The notes: generated from the letters alone by a model not told the origin. DNA of 64,000 nucleotides from Dehalococcoidia bacterium (GCA_009838465.1 VXRN01000045.1:1-64000), one strand, 5' to 3'; shown: positions 43,604-53,482, numbered from the stretch's first letter. Made by a program: numbers and translations.

Positions 43604-44863
43604 ATGATCTCCATAGAGCTTATTCGACAGAACCCCGACGCAGTAAAAGAGGCCATGCGAAAGAGGGACGCTGAAGTCCCCATTGATCGGATCCTCGAAC
43701 TCGACCGGATACGACGGTCCATAATCTCCGAGACCGATACGCTAAGGGCTAGGCGGAATGAGGTCAGCCGACAAATGGGACGCTCTAAGGAACGTCCGCA
43801 GCAGCTGATAGAAGAGATGCGCAGTGTGGGTAGGCGCATCCGAGACCTCGAAGACAGTCTCAGAGATACGGATAGCGAGCTTGATTCCCTCATGCTCAAA
43901 GTCCCGAACATCCCGGACGTGACCGCTCCGGTTGGCCCCGACGAGTTGGCGAACATTGAGGTCAAGAGAGTTGGCGACCTGCCGACCTTCGACTTCGAAC
44001 CCAAGGCTCACTGGGACATTGCGGAAGCGCTGGGCATCATAGACTTCGAACGGGGCGTGCGTCTGGCGGGTTCACGCTTCTTCGTGCTCAAGGGCAATGG
44101 AGCCAAGCTTCAGCGCGCTGTCATATCATTCATGATAGACATGCACGTCGAACAGCACGGCTATACCGAGGTTTACCTGCCCTACATAGTCAACCGCGAA
44201 ACCGTTCAGGCTAGCGGACATCTTCCAGGGTTTCAGGCGGAGATGTACCACGACGAGGAGGACGACCTCTGGATGCTGCCCACCGCCGAGGCTGCTATCA
44301 CCAGCCTTCACAGGGACGAGATACTCTCCGCCGAAGACTTGCCCCTCTACTACGTGGCGCACACTCCCTGCTGGAGGCGTGAGAAGGCATCCGCCGGACG
44401 CGACACGCGCGGCATAATGAGGGTTCACCAGTTCGACAAGGTGGAGATGTATAAATTCGTTGCGCCGGAGGACTCCGCGGACGAGTTGGATTCGCTCGTG
44501 AACGCAGCCGAGGATGTCGTGAAGGCGCTCGAAATCCCGTACCGCGTTCTGGAACTCGCTACCGGCGACATGGCGACGCCCGCTGTGAAGGCGTTCGACA
44601 TAGAGATGTGGGCGCCGGGCGCGGACAGGTGGCTGGAAGTCAGCTCATGCTCCAACTGTACAGACTTCCAGTCGCGGCGCGGTAGGGTCCGCTACAGGAC
44701 CGAGCGCGGCGCGCGACCTAGACTCATCCACACCCTGAACGGATCGGGGTTGGCCCTACCCCGCGTCATAATCTCCATCCTGGAGCATTACCAACAGGCC
44801 GACGGAAGCGTGGTGATACCGGAGGCACTACGTCCCTATACGGGCTTCGACCGGATAGGCTGA
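43604..44863 (+). CDS. serS: Seryl-tRNA synthetase
   Basis: The 419-residue class II synthetase has the N-terminal coiled-coil tRNA-binding arm (residues about 25-105) and the catalytic domain with motif 2 (CWRREKASAGRDTRGIMRVHQFDKVEMY) and motif 3 (NGSGLALPRVIISILEHYQ). It charges tRNA-Ser (and tRNA-Sec). The ATG at 43604 lies 10 bp after the previous gene with only a weak SD, suggesting cotranscription and coupling. Confidence 0.97.
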   Translation: MISIELIRQNPDAVKEAMRKRDAEVPIDRILELDRIRRSIISETDTLRARRNEVSRQMGRSKERPQQLIEEMRSVGRRIRDLEDSLRDTDSELDSLMLKVPNIPDVTAPVGPDELANIEVKRVGDLPTFDFEPKAHWDIAEALGIIDFERGVRLAGSRFFVLKGNGAKLQRAVISFMIDMHVEQHGYTEVYLPYIVNRETVQASGHLPGFQAEMYHDEEDDLWMLPTAEAAITSLHRDEILSAEDLPLYYVAHTPCWRREKASAGRDTRGIMRVHQFDKVEMYKFVAPEDSADELDSLVNAAEDVVKALEIPYRVLELATGDMATPAVKAFDIEMWAPGADRWLEVSSCSNCTDFQSRRGRVRYRTERGARPRLIHTLNGSGLALPRVIISILEHYQQADGSVVIPEALRPYTGFDRIG

Positions 44864-44865
44864 AG

Positions 44866-45219
44866 CTATATATGCCCCCGGGCGCGAACCAACCGTTGGT
44901 TACCTGGATCAACTGTCAGCATCAGACGTTCAAGAGTGTACGCCCCCAGAAGGGGAGTCGCATCTTCGCCTCCGAATAGAACGACGGTAGAGACTTCCCT
45001 GCCGTCCACCCTTATGCGAGTCTCGCCCAGTCCGAAGTCCTGGGGAGTTCCATCCGCCAACTCGAATATCATGCTCTCTTCGGGTTCGACGCCGAGTTCG
45101 TCCAGCAGCGAAGCTGGAACCATCGTGAACGTCGCACCGGTGTCCACGAGCGCGTCAAGCCTCTCGAACCTTTCTCCCCAAGGATCGCCAATCTCTATTG
45201 GAACGCTGAACACACCCAT
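44866..45219 (-). CDS. Retropepsin-like aspartic protease domain protein
   Basis: The 117-residue protein has a single retropepsin-like domain with the catalytic Asp26-Thr-Gly (DALVDTGATFTMVP) and a later hydrophobic-hydrophobic-glycine LLGAYTLE. Retropepsins act as dimers. It has no membrane anchor. Bacterial homologues are mostly uncharacterised. Its stop is two bases from the serS stop and it follows the acyl-CoA ligase on the same strand. Confidence 0.85.
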   Translation of the reverse strand: MGVFSVPIEIGDPWGERFERLDALVDTGATFTMVPASLLDELGVEPEESMIFELADGTPQDFGLGETRIRVDGREVSTVVLFGGEDATPLLGAYTLERLMLTVDPGNQRLVRARGHI

Positions 45220-45237
45220 CGCTCTGATCCTCCCCGG

Positions 45238-46806
45238 TCAGCCGATCTCTTCTACCGGGTAGCTATGTTCGTCTCTCAGAACGCGCTTGAGGACCTTACC
45301 GAGGGGGTTTCGGGGCAGTTCGGACAAGACTATGACAGACTCGGGCTTCTTGAAGCTGGACATTCGCTGTCGGCAGAACTCTATCACGTCCGATTCGTCC
45401 ACTTCGCGGCCTGGCCTGGCGACTACCAGCGCTCTCACACGCTCACCCCAGTCGAGGTCCGGGACGCCGATTATGGCAGCCTCGTCTATGTCGGGATGGG
45501 AGTGGAGCACTTGCTCCACCTCTTCGGGCGAGATCATTTCACCTCCGCGCTTTATGAAGTCCCTGGCCCTTCCGGCGAGGAATATATAGCCGTCCTCGTC
45601 CATGTAGCCCAGATCGCCGGTGAAGAGCCAGCCGTTGCGGATCGTCTCAGCAGTAGCCGACTCCTGTCCCCAGTAGCCCTTCATCAACCTGTCGCCGCGC
45701 GCTACAATCTCGCCGGTCTCGCGGTCTGGGACATCCTCTCCATTCTCGTCAACGATTCGGACTTCGACGTCCGCAAGCGGCTTACCTATGGACGCCAGCC
45801 GGCGCAGCTTGCGCTCCACTTCCTCCGGGCTGCCGTTCAGAACGTGGTCTTCGGGCGGGAGCATCGTTATCGTGGCCGCCGTCTCGGTTTGTCCGAATGC
45901 GTTGATGAACTGCGCGCTCGGGAACTCGACGATCGCCCGCCTGATCACCTCGACCGGCATAGGCGCGGCTCCGTAGGTGATGACCTGAAGGCTGCTCATG
46001 TCGTGCTTGTGAAAATCTTCATGGTCCATCAGCATCTTGAGCATCGTCGGCACTACCATCGCGCGGTCCGCCCGTTCTGTCTCTACAAGTCGCATCCACT
46101 CTCTCGCCTCGAATTGTCGCTGGATTATGAGGCTGCGACCGCCGTATATAGCGCTCATCATCGCCTGCATTCCCGCTATGTGATAGAGGGGCACTGTGAG
46201 AATGTTGGACTCCTCAATCTCCGGATCGGCGGGCGAGACGTTGCTGAGAATATACGAAGAGAAGCTGTTGTGGCTGAGCATGACGCCCTTCGGGAATCCC
46301 GTGGTCCCGGCGGTGAACATCAGAACCGACAGGTCATCGTCGTTGGACAGCGGCCATAGGTCTGCCTCTTCAGAGTTCCCGATCATATCCGAGTATGAGA
46401 GCCACCCCTCTCTGGGCTCATCCATGGCGACGATATGTTCCACACTCTCCAACTGCGGCGAAATGGACTCGACCATGTCCATGTATCGACCGCCGACAAG
46501 AAGCGCCTTCGGTCCGGAGTCGTTGACCATGTAGGCGACCTCATCGGCGCGCGCGCGGAAGTTGAGCGGCACGAACACCGCGTCCAGCTTGGCGGCGGCG
46601 AAATAAGTCTCGATTACCGAGTCGGTGTTGACCTGAAGTATCGCGATTCGATCACCCGCGGAAACGCCAACAGCCCCCAACGCGGACGCCAGGCGATTGA
46701 CCCGGCTCTGCAGCTCCTCGAAGGTCGTGCGCTTACCCTCGAACACCATAGCCGTCCTATCCGGGACTATGGCTGCGGAAATCATAAGGAACTCGGACGT
46801 GTTCAT
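45238..46806 (-). CDS. Acyl-CoA synthetase (AMP-forming)
   Basis: The 522-residue protein has the adenylate-forming P-loop MFTAGTTGFPKGVMLSH, the YGAAPMP motif, the GQTE motif and GWLFTGDLGYMDEDGYIFLAGRARDFIKRGGEMISPEE, followed by the catalytic lysine region NPLGKVLKR. It activates a carboxylic acid to its CoA thioester; chain length is not predictable. ATG 46806 (MNTSEFL) is preferred because family proteins start there; an open frame extends 29 codons further. It is divergent from the ferredoxin gene. Confidence 0.92.
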   Translation of the reverse strand: MNTSEFLMISAAIVPDRTAMVFEGKRTTFEELQSRVNRLASALGAVGVSAGDRIAILQVNTDSVIETYFAAAKLDAVFVPLNFRARADEVAYMVNDSGPKALLVGGRYMDMVESISPQLESVEHIVAMDEPREGWLSYSDMIGNSEEADLWPLSNDDDLSVLMFTAGTTGFPKGVMLSHNSFSSYILSNVSPADPEIEESNILTVPLYHIAGMQAMMSAIYGGRSLIIQRQFEAREWMRLVETERADRAMVVPTMLKMLMDHEDFHKHDMSSLQVITYGAAPMPVEVIRRAIVEFPSAQFINAFGQTETAATITMLPPEDHVLNGSPEEVERKLRRLASIGKPLADVEVRIVDENGEDVPDRETGEIVARGDRLMKGYWGQESATAETIRNGWLFTGDLGYMDEDGYIFLAGRARDFIKRGGEMISPEEVEQVLHSHPDIDEAAIIGVPDLDWGERVRALVVARPGREVDESDVIEFCRQRMSSFKKPESVIVLSELPRNPLGKVLKRVLRDEHSYPVEEIG

Positions 46807-46937
46807 AGCGCTACTGTCTCTCCCTGCCAGTCTGAACAGCCATGCCGAGGCCATATCGGGGCCGTTCTGCTTCGCGGTTCTACTACATGCCAAAGCGAAG
46901 ATAACATACCACCAAACTATCGCTGAATTCCACTTGC

Positions 46938-46966
46938 TTGAAATGGCGAATGTGCCAGACTATAAT
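46938..46966 (+). promoter_or_regulatory. Strong promoter of the ferredoxin gene
   Basis: TTGAAA (46938-46943), a 17-bp spacer and a perfect TATAAT (46961-46966) form one of the best sigma70-type promoters in the window. The leader is about 65 nt. Confidence 0.8.
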
Positions 46967-47039
46967 TGTGTGGATTTTCAAGATAGCCTGTCTGCCTATG
47001 TGGGGGCAGCTGAACCCCTCGACAGGAGGATTACAAGGA

Positions 47040-47294
47040 ATGACGTATATCATCGCGGAGCCGTGCGTGGACGTGAAGGACGGGGCTTGCGTGGATGTTT
47101 GCCCGGTGGATTGCATCTACGGATTGGACGAAGACGACGACAATCAGCTTTTCATCCATCCTGAAGAGTGCATAGACTGCGCGGCGTGTGAGCCGGTCTG
47201 CCCGGTCACGGCCATCTTTGCCGAAGACGACGTGCCGCCCGAATGGGACAATTTCATTGACATAAATTACGAGTACTTCGGAATGTCCCGCTAG
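47040..47294 (+). CDS. 7Fe ferredoxin
   Basis: The 84-residue protein has the seven-iron pattern: Cys9-x7-Cys17-x3-Cys21 with Cys54 for a 3Fe-4S cluster, and Cys44-x2-Cys47-x2-Cys50 with Cys25 for a 4Fe-4S cluster. It transfers electrons in the cytoplasm. The ATG at 47040 has AGGAGG; a longer open frame upstream includes the promoter and is discarded. It is transcribed alone, between a strong promoter and an intrinsic terminator. Confidence 0.93.
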   Translation: MTYIIAEPCVDVKDGACVDVCPVDCIYGLDEDDDNQLFIHPEECIDCAACEPVCPVTAIFAEDDVPPEWDNFIDINYEYFGMSR

Positions 47295-47325
47295 ATCGGA
47301 ATCTAGAAATTGTAAGAGTTGAAGG

Positions 47326-47377
47326 TACCCTGCCATCCCTTCCCGAATCTGCGGAATGGACTGGCAGGGTATTTTTT
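47326..47377 (+). terminator. Intrinsic terminator after ferredoxin
   Basis: TACCCTGCCA (47326-47335) and TGGCAGGGTA (47362-47371) form a perfect 10-bp stem, with a smaller pairing inside the 26-nt loop, directly followed by TTTTTT (47372-47377). Confidence 0.92.
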
Positions 47378-47472
47378 GGAAGAATCAGATTGGTCGCGGG
47401 CTGGCCTCGGATTAACTGTGACGCCCGCGTCCTGCCTGAGCACACGGTATTCTACGGACAGGAGGACGATGA

Positions 47473-49746
47473 ATGGTTACTATTGAGTCAACAGCGGAGT
47501 TTGCGGCACAGACCTATGAGAAGATGGCCGAGAGGCTTGAGGTTATCAGGCGACGCCTCAATAGGCCGCTCAGCCTCGCCGAGAAAGTCCTCTTGTCGCA
47601 CCTCGATGATCCTGAGAACCAAGAGATCGTCCCGGGCGAAACCTACATCAGGGTGCGGCCCGACAGGGTGATACTCCAGGATGTTCTCGGCCAGACTGCT
47701 ATGCTACAGTTCATGCAGACGATGCGGGACAAGGTTGCAGTCCCTACGACGGTGCACTGCGACCACCTGATACAGGCTCGCGAGGAGGGCGTCCAAGACC
47801 TGCGCGAGTCCCTGGCCGAAAATGGCGAAGTATATGGATTCCTCAGATCAGCCTCCGCTCGATACGGCGTCGGATTCTGGGAGCCTGGGGCCGGCATCAT
47901 CCACCAGGTCAATCTCGAAAATTACGCCTTCCCAGGTCAGGTAATTATAGGCACCGATTCGCACACCCCCAACGCGGGCGGACTTGGAGCCTGCTCCGTG
48001 GGAGTCGGAGGTGCTGACGCTGTGGAGGTCATGGCCGGACTGCCCTGGGACGTTCTCATGCCCAAGCGAATAGGTGTTGTGCTGACAGGAGAGATGAGCG
48101 GATGGACCGCCCCCAAGGACGTGATTCTCAAGCTGGCCGGACTGCTCACTGTGTCCGGCGGCACCAACAACATCATCGAGTACCTTGGACCCGGAGCGAG
48201 CAGCTTTAGCTGCACAGGCAAAGCTACGATCACCAACATGGGCGCGGAGCTCGGCGCAACCACCTCGATGTTCCCATACGACGAGAGCATGGCCGATTAT
48301 CTCAGGGCCACGAACCGACCGTGGCTCGCCGATGCCGCCGACAAATACGCAGATATGCTATGCGCCGACCCTGAAGTCGAAGCCGACCCGGACAGTTACT
48401 TCGACCAGGTAGTCCACATTGACCTCTCGACACTCGAGCCTCACGTAGTAGGGCCCCACTCACCGGACAGAGCGCGACCGATATCCGAGATGGCAGCCGA
48501 GATCGCAGATGGCGACAACGGCTTCATTGATTCGATATCCGCTGCCCTCATCGGCTCATGCACCAACTCCTCTTATGAAGACATGAGCCGCGCCGCCGAC
48601 GTGGCCGAGCAGGCCGCCGCACATGGCATGAGGTCCGCCGTCCCGTTCATGGTCACCCCCGGCTCTGAACAGGTCAGAGCCACCATAGAACGCGACGGGC
48701 AGATGGACTCGCTGCACAAGATAGAGTCCACCGTACTTGCGAACGCCTGCGGTCCGTGCATCGGACAGTGGCGCAGGGCGCGCGACACCACTACCGAGGC
48801 GAATACGATTGTCACCTCGTACAACCGCAATTTCCCGCGCCGCAACGACGGCCAGCCGACCACGATGAACTTCATAGCCAGCCCCGAGGTAGTGACTGCA
48901 TACGCGATTGCGGGCAATCTCTCCTTCAATCCGCTGACAGATGAACTTACCGCCCCCGACGGCGAGAAGTTCAGACTGGAGCCGCCCGCGGTCGCGCCCG
49001 AAGTCCCGGAGCAAAACTTCGACTTTGGCGATACCAACTACGTAGCTCCGCCAGAAGACGGCAGCGATGTAGTAGTCGAAGTCGCGCCGGATTCACAACG
49101 CCTCCAGATAATGGAACCCTGGCCCGCATGGGATGGTGACGACTTCGAGCAGGTTCCAGTCTTGCTGAAAGTATCAGGCAAGTGCACGACCGACCACATA
49201 TCGCCGGCCGGGCCGTGGCTCTCACTGCGTGGACACCTGGACAAGTTCAGCGACAATATGTTCATGGGCGCGACTAACGCCTACACGGGAGAGGCGGGCA
49301 AGACCAAGAACCTCGAGACGGGAGAAGGAGGAGCGGCTGTTTCCAAAGTAGCCAGGGACTACAAGGCAAAGGGTCTCAAGTGGGTCGTCATCGGGGACGA
49401 TAACTACGGCGAAGGAAGCTCGCGCGAACACGCGGCGCTGTCTCCGAGGCTGCTCAATGGGGCTGCGGTCATCTCGCGCAGTTTCGCGCGGATCCACGAG
49501 ACCAACCTGAAGAAACAGGGACTTCTGGCGCTCACATTCAGCGATCCTGATGATTATGACAGGATCCGGGAAGACGACCGTGTAAGTCTGGTGGGACTGA
49601 GCGAACTCGCGCCGGGCAAGCCCGTCACCGCGGTCCTTCACCATGCCGACGGATCGGAAGAAGAGCTGAGCCTCAATCACTCGTTTGCCGAAGAGCAGCT
49701 CCAGTGGTTCCATGTCGGCTCCGCGCTGAACCTGTTCCATCAATAA
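47473..49746 (+). CDS. Aconitate hydratase
   Basis: The 757-residue protein is a mitochondrial-type aconitase: TDSHTPNAGGLG, the 4Fe-4S ligands Cys363 (GSCTNSS), Cys426 and Cys429 (ACGPCIGQW), and a C-terminal swivelling domain with GDDNYGEGSSREHAAL. It converts citrate to isocitrate in the TCA cycle. The ATG at 47473 has ACAGGAGG. It stands alone after the terminator of the ferredoxin gene. Confidence 0.96.
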   Translation: MVTIESTAEFAAQTYEKMAERLEVIRRRLNRPLSLAEKVLLSHLDDPENQEIVPGETYIRVRPDRVILQDVLGQTAMLQFMQTMRDKVAVPTTVHCDHLIQAREEGVQDLRESLAENGEVYGFLRSASARYGVGFWEPGAGIIHQVNLENYAFPGQVIIGTDSHTPNAGGLGACSVGVGGADAVEVMAGLPWDVLMPKRIGVVLTGEMSGWTAPKDVILKLAGLLTVSGGTNNIIEYLGPGASSFSCTGKATITNMGAELGATTSMFPYDESMADYLRATNRPWLADAADKYADMLCADPEVEADPDSYFDQVVHIDLSTLEPHVVGPHSPDRARPISEMAAEIADGDNGFIDSISAALIGSCTNSSYEDMSRAADVAEQAAAHGMRSAVPFMVTPGSEQVRATIERDGQMDSLHKIESTVLANACGPCIGQWRRARDTTTEANTIVTSYNRNFPRRNDGQPTTMNFIASPEVVTAYAIAGNLSFNPLTDELTAPDGEKFRLEPPAVAPEVPEQNFDFGDTNYVAPPEDGSDVVVEVAPDSQRLQIMEPWPAWDGDDFEQVPVLLKVSGKCTTDHISPAGPWLSLRGHLDKFSDNMFMGATNAYTGEAGKTKNLETGEGGAAVSKVARDYKAKGLKWVVIGDDNYGEGSSREHAALSPRLLNGAAVISRSFARIHETNLKKQGLLALTFSDPDDYDRIREDDRVSLVGLSELAPGKPVTAVLHHADGSEEELSLNHSFAEEQLQWFHVGSALNLFHQ

Positions 49747-49798
49747 TGAGCATGGGGTAAGACTGGCCTGGAAAGCAAAGAGAGACGGTAGTTCGGGA

Positions 49799-50143
49799 AT
49801 GAAGGATTGCACGTCAGCGCTATTCGAGATGTCGGGCGTGCTGGAACGCCGACAGGAATCGGGCGAACTGTATCTGGAATTCCTGAACTGCTCCACGATG
49901 AGTGTCGGAGTGTATGCGCTGGCGGCAGGTTCAACCGATCCCCAGCAACCCCATACAGAGGATGAGATATATTACATCCTAGACGGTCGAGGGCAAATCC
50001 GCGTCGGCGACGATGACTTGGACGTCAAGCCGGGCAGCGTGATATTCGTAGCCGCCGGGCAGGACCACAGATTCCACACGATCACCGAGGACCTGAGGCT
50101 ACTGGTGGTCTTCGCTCCGGCCAGAGGGACGGGAGCAAAGTAA
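49799..50143 (+). CDS. Cupin-domain protein
   Basis: The 114-residue single cupin has motif 1 (GSTDPQQPHTEDEIYYILDGRG) and motif 2 (PGSVIFVAAGQDHRFH), with metal-ligand candidates His, Glu and a late His. Function (dioxygenase, isomerase or sensor) cannot be told. The SD is weak. It may be cotranscribed with aconitase 53 bp upstream. Confidence 0.85.
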   Translation: MKDCTSALFEMSGVLERRQESGELYLEFLNCSTMSVGVYALAAGSTDPQQPHTEDEIYYILDGRGQIRVGDDDLDVKPGSVIFVAAGQDHRFHTITEDLRLLVVFAPARGTGAK

Positions 50144-50175
50144 CTCCGACCGCGCGCTGGCCTCTTGTCAACTTG

Positions 50176-50195
50176 GGGCAATTCCGCTATTGCCC
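50176..50195. terminator. Bidirectional hairpin between convergent genes
   Basis: GGGCAAT (50176-50182) and ATTGCCC (50189-50195) form a perfect 7-bp stem with a 6-nt loop between the convergent cupin and VOC genes. No T tract follows on either strand, so termination is only suggested by position. Confidence 0.5.
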
Positions 50196-50213
50196 TCGCT
50201 AACTTCACAGTAG

Positions 50214-50642
50214 TCAGTCGTCGTCCGTTCCGACCCAGCCGGATTGGGATATGTCAATCATAATCCCCTCCGGGCCGGCGTATTTTGTCTCGACATTCTG
50301 TCCGCCATGTCCGCTGCCCATCGCAGAGTGCAGAGCCTTGTTGATCTCATCTCTCGGCTCAGATCCGATGTTCTTTAACTTTACCTCAGTAGCTTCGGCG
50401 TCGTCAACCTGGAACCCGATATGATGGATGCCGGCGTATCCTACCCCGAACTCTTCGCCCGCAACGACATCGTTCTGGAAGTTCAGGATAGCCATGTTCA
50501 CGTTCCCGTCGCTCAGATAATAGCCAACGGCGTTCGCGCTCTCTACCTTGCCAACCTCTTTGAGATCGAACACGGACTTGAAGAACTCCGCCGTCTTGTC
50601 AGGGTCTTGACTCGCAATCGCAATGTGCTTGATCTTCGCCAT
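50214..50642 (-). CDS. VOC-family protein (methylmalonyl-CoA epimerase/glyoxalase-like)
   Basis: The 142-residue protein has two beta-alpha-beta-beta-beta modules: KIKHIAIASQDPDKTAEFFKSVFDL and AGIHHIGFQVDDAEATEVKLKNIG, with metal-binding His and Glu candidates. It resembles methylmalonyl-CoA epimerase and glyoxalase relatives, but the C-terminal GSGHGGQNVETKYAGPEGIMIDI does not decide between them. ATG 50642 is preceded by GAGGAGGG; an open frame 24 codons longer lacks support. Confidence 0.82.
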   Translation of the reverse strand: MAKIKHIAIASQDPDKTAEFFKSVFDLKEVGKVESANAVGYYLSDGNVNMAILNFQNDVVAGEEFGVGYAGIHHIGFQVDDAEATEVKLKNIGSEPRDEINKALHSAMGSGHGGQNVETKYAGPEGIMIDISQSGWVGTDDD

Positions 50643-50767
50643 TTTCCCTCCTCGCGCAGCCAATTCATGTGTGAGTAATGGCGACGCATTGAACACATCA
50701 TTAGACTTCTCCAAATATAGAGAGCGGCACGGATGCTGTCAAACTCGTTTGGGAATACGCCGACCGC

Positions 50768-53239
50768 CTAACTAAGTTCGCCGGGTTGGATGGACTGGTA
50801 TGCCTCCAGTCGTTTGGCCAGGGCGTGATGCTCCTCTCTTTCGAGCATCGGGTCTATATCGAGAAGGCGTATTGCCTCGCGTCGGGCGAGAGACAATGTG
50901 TCGTAGTCGGTAATCTCGGCAACTTTCAGGGTCGGTAATCCACTCTGGCGGGTGCCGAGATAGTCTCCCGGACCGCGCAGTTTCAGGTCTTCCTCGGCCA
51001 GCCGGAAGCCGTCCGAAATGTGCTCGAGCAGCTTGAGACGCCTGAGCGCCTCGGCGCCTGGGGACTCGGAAAGCAGAAGACAGTGTCCCCTATATTCGCC
51101 ACGTCCTACTCTGCCCCTGAACTGGTGCAGCTGGGACAGGCCGAATCTCTCCGCGCCGTCTATGAGCATCACCGTAGCGTTGGGCACGTCAATTCCGACC
51201 TCGACAACGGGTGTGGAGACGAGGACATCTATCTCGCGTTCCTTGAAGCTGTCCATCACGTCTTCTTTCTCGTTCAGCGACATGCGTCCATGCAGAAGGC
51301 CAACCGAGTACTCAGGGTATATCTCCTCCGAGAGGCGCGCATACTCTTCCTGCGCAGCCTTGGTTTGTATTACCTCGGATTCCTCTATCAGCGGGCATAC
51401 GACGAAAGCCTGCCTGCCCTCTCTTATCTCTTTTCTTATGAAGGCGTAAGCCGAATCGCGCCTGTCGTTCTCTATGAACCTGGTTCGGGTGGTCTGGCGA
51501 CCTGGGGGCATTTCGTCAATAACGGACACGTCCAGGTCGCCATAGACGGTCAACGACAGCGAGCGCGGTATCGGCGTCGCGCTCATGGCGAGCAGGTGCG
51601 GCCTTTCGCCCTTTTCACGCAGCGTTTGCCGTTGTCGCACACCGAACCTGTGCTGTTCGTCCACAACTGCCAGAGCCAGGTTGGGTATATCCACTCCCTC
51701 CTGGATCAGCGCGTGCGTGCCGATTACAATGTCTATCATTCCGGCAGACATCAGGCTGCGCAGGTCGTCCCGGATGCGCTTCCGGTGCGCGCCAAGCAGC
51801 AGGGCGACGACCACTTTTCGTTCGATGCCTTCTACATCGAGCCGCTGTATGTAGCCGCCAGTAGGATCATACCCGGTGCCGCTGAGCAGACCGCATATCG
51901 TGAGGAAGTGCTGCTCTGCCAGGATTTCGGTCGGCGCCATGAGCGCGGCCTGCTTGCCGTCCCGCACAACACCGAGCATAGCGGCGGTGGCCACGACTGT
52001 CTTGCCGCTGCCCACATCTCCCTGGAGCAGGCGGCTCATCGCCCTGTCTGAACGCAGGTCCGCCAGGACTTCCTGAAGCGACCTGTTCTGCGCTCCGGTC
52101 AGGTCGAACGGTAGTGAACCGAGGAAAGATTCGATCACGCCGTTGTCCACCGAAATTGGAATGCCACGATTCTCCTCCCGCCAGTCGTTCCTGCGTCTTA
52201 TGACGGACGTTTGTAGCAGGAAGAATTCGTCGAAAGCCAGCCTGCGCTTCGCAGCCTTTTCAGCGTCCCAGTCGTCGGGATAGTGAATCTGGCGCATCGC
52301 GTTGACGAGTCCTATCAGCCCGGTGCGGTGAAGCAGGTCGGCGGGCAGAAACTCATCCACGCGGTCTATCGTTGCGTCCAGGGCGCGCTTTACCAGAGAG
52401 CGGAGTACACGCTGAGACAGTCCCTGGGTGGATGGATAGACCGGCACGAGCCTGCCGGTGTGAACAAGGTTGTCTCTGTCGTCGAGAATCTCGTACTCAG
52501 GAGCTTCAAAGACGAGGTTTCCCCTGAAGACATTTACCTTGCCGCTCAGCACGACCTGTACGCCGTGCTTGATTTGATTAGCAACCCACGGGTTGTTGAA
52601 CCAGGTGGCCCTGATATTGCCGGTATCGTCACCCAGGACTGCCTGTGTGGACTTCTGCCGTCCGAGCATCGTTTGCCTGGCTTCCCAGACTGTCAGAATC
52701 GCGGTCTGGTTATCACCGGGTGTAAGCTGGGAGACGGTTCGCACACTGGTGAAGTCGTTGTGTCTGCTAGGGAAGAGGTGAATCAGGTCTCCCACGGTGT
52801 TCACATCGAGCTTGTGAAGACGGGGCAGCAGTTTCTGCCATACGCCCTTCATCAGCGTAACGTCGTCCGATAGCTCCAGCGGACGGCGTGGGGCAGGCGG
52901 CTTCCTTGGAGAGCTTTTGCGCCTAGGCGCTTGCTTCTCGGCGCGCGGGGGCGCGTTACCTGGAGCTGGTGACGCCGGCGCACTACCGCTCCTGACCGAC
53001 ACGCCGGCGTCGCGCATCCTACGCACGACACGCGTGGCCCAGTCCGACCTTTCCTCAGCGGACATCTCGGCATACCGGCTGGAACTACCGACATACGCCA
53101 CGAGATCCCCTGAAAAGCGTTGCAAGAACGCATCCAGGCCGCCAATGACGGCGCGGTCGTCGAAGCCGCGCTCTCGCTCCTGGCGGAGTATGTTGTATAG
53201 AGATGTAGCTCGTTCGGTGTCGGTCATGGCGATACTCAT
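50768..53239 (-). CDS. recG: ATP-dependent DNA helicase RecG
   Basis: The 823-residue protein has a wedge/OB domain (residues about 140-280), a helicase core with Walker A GDVGSGKT, DEQH box (VVDEQHRFG), motif III ATPIPRSL, motif VI QFRGRVGRG and the RecG C-terminal GDYLGTRQSG. An N-terminal extension of about 130 residues includes a basic, proline-rich linker (residues about 85-118). RecG remodels stalled forks and Holliday junctions. ATG 53239 has no clear SD; an in-frame ATG at 53227 is an alternative start. Confidence 0.95.
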   Translation of the reverse strand: MSIAMTDTERATSLYNILRQERERGFDDRAVIGGLDAFLQRFSGDLVAYVGSSSRYAEMSAEERSDWATRVVRRMRDAGVSVRSGSAPASPAPGNAPPRAEKQAPRRKSSPRKPPAPRRPLELSDDVTLMKGVWQKLLPRLHKLDVNTVGDLIHLFPSRHNDFTSVRTVSQLTPGDNQTAILTVWEARQTMLGRQKSTQAVLGDDTGNIRATWFNNPWVANQIKHGVQVVLSGKVNVFRGNLVFEAPEYEILDDRDNLVHTGRLVPVYPSTQGLSQRVLRSLVKRALDATIDRVDEFLPADLLHRTGLIGLVNAMRQIHYPDDWDAEKAAKRRLAFDEFFLLQTSVIRRRNDWREENRGIPISVDNGVIESFLGSLPFDLTGAQNRSLQEVLADLRSDRAMSRLLQGDVGSGKTVVATAAMLGVVRDGKQAALMAPTEILAEQHFLTICGLLSGTGYDPTGGYIQRLDVEGIERKVVVALLLGAHRKRIRDDLRSLMSAGMIDIVIGTHALIQEGVDIPNLALAVVDEQHRFGVRQRQTLREKGERPHLLAMSATPIPRSLSLTVYGDLDVSVIDEMPPGRQTTRTRFIENDRRDSAYAFIRKEIREGRQAFVVCPLIEESEVIQTKAAQEEYARLSEEIYPEYSVGLLHGRMSLNEKEDVMDSFKEREIDVLVSTPVVEVGIDVPNATVMLIDGAERFGLSQLHQFRGRVGRGEYRGHCLLLSESPGAEALRRLKLLEHISDGFRLAEEDLKLRGPGDYLGTRQSGLPTLKVAEITDYDTLSLARREAIRLLDIDPMLEREEHHALAKRLEAYQSIQPGELS

Positions 53240-53380
53240 TGTACATAGTCGTATCGCATCGGCGCGTGGTTCAAGGAGGGTCAGTTCTTAGTCTTTAGTT
53301 TTCAGTTATCAGATAGGGTCTGTGCGAAGTCGGCTGCGATTTCGTCAGTTGTTCGCGCTGGCCGTACCCCGTCCCCTCCC

Positions 53381-53410
53381 CTGGATTCCCGTTTTCACGG
53401 GAATGACGGG
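53381..53410 (-). repeat. Dispersed repeat GTCATTCCCG, copy 3 (inverted)
   Basis: CTGGATTCCCGTTTTCACGG followed by GAATGACGGG is the reverse complement of the repeat at 4450-4480 and 39900-39928, here with a perfect TTCCCGT...ACGGGAA stem. Confidence 0.75.
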
Positions 53411-53434
53411 GGTTGTGTAAAGGGCAATATAAGG

Positions 53435-53482
53435 ACTGTCTGAACTGTGATTTTTGTGATTGGGATGATGGGCAGGATTTGA
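53435..53482 (-). repeat. Dispersed repeat AAATCCTG-type, copy 3 (inverted)
   Basis: Read on the minus strand it runs from AAATCCTGCCCATCATCCC to ACAGTTCAGACAGT, related to the copies at 29182 and 36275 (ATCATCCC is shared with copy 1; TTCAGACA with copy 2). Confidence 0.55.

Noticed and set aside
45265-46359. Open frame of 364 codons antisense to the acyl-CoA ligase
   Set aside because: It mirrors conserved ligase codons and has no SD or motif of its own.
51020-52051. Open frame of 343 codons antisense to recG
   Set aside because: It lies wholly inside the recG helicase core and has no family resemblance.
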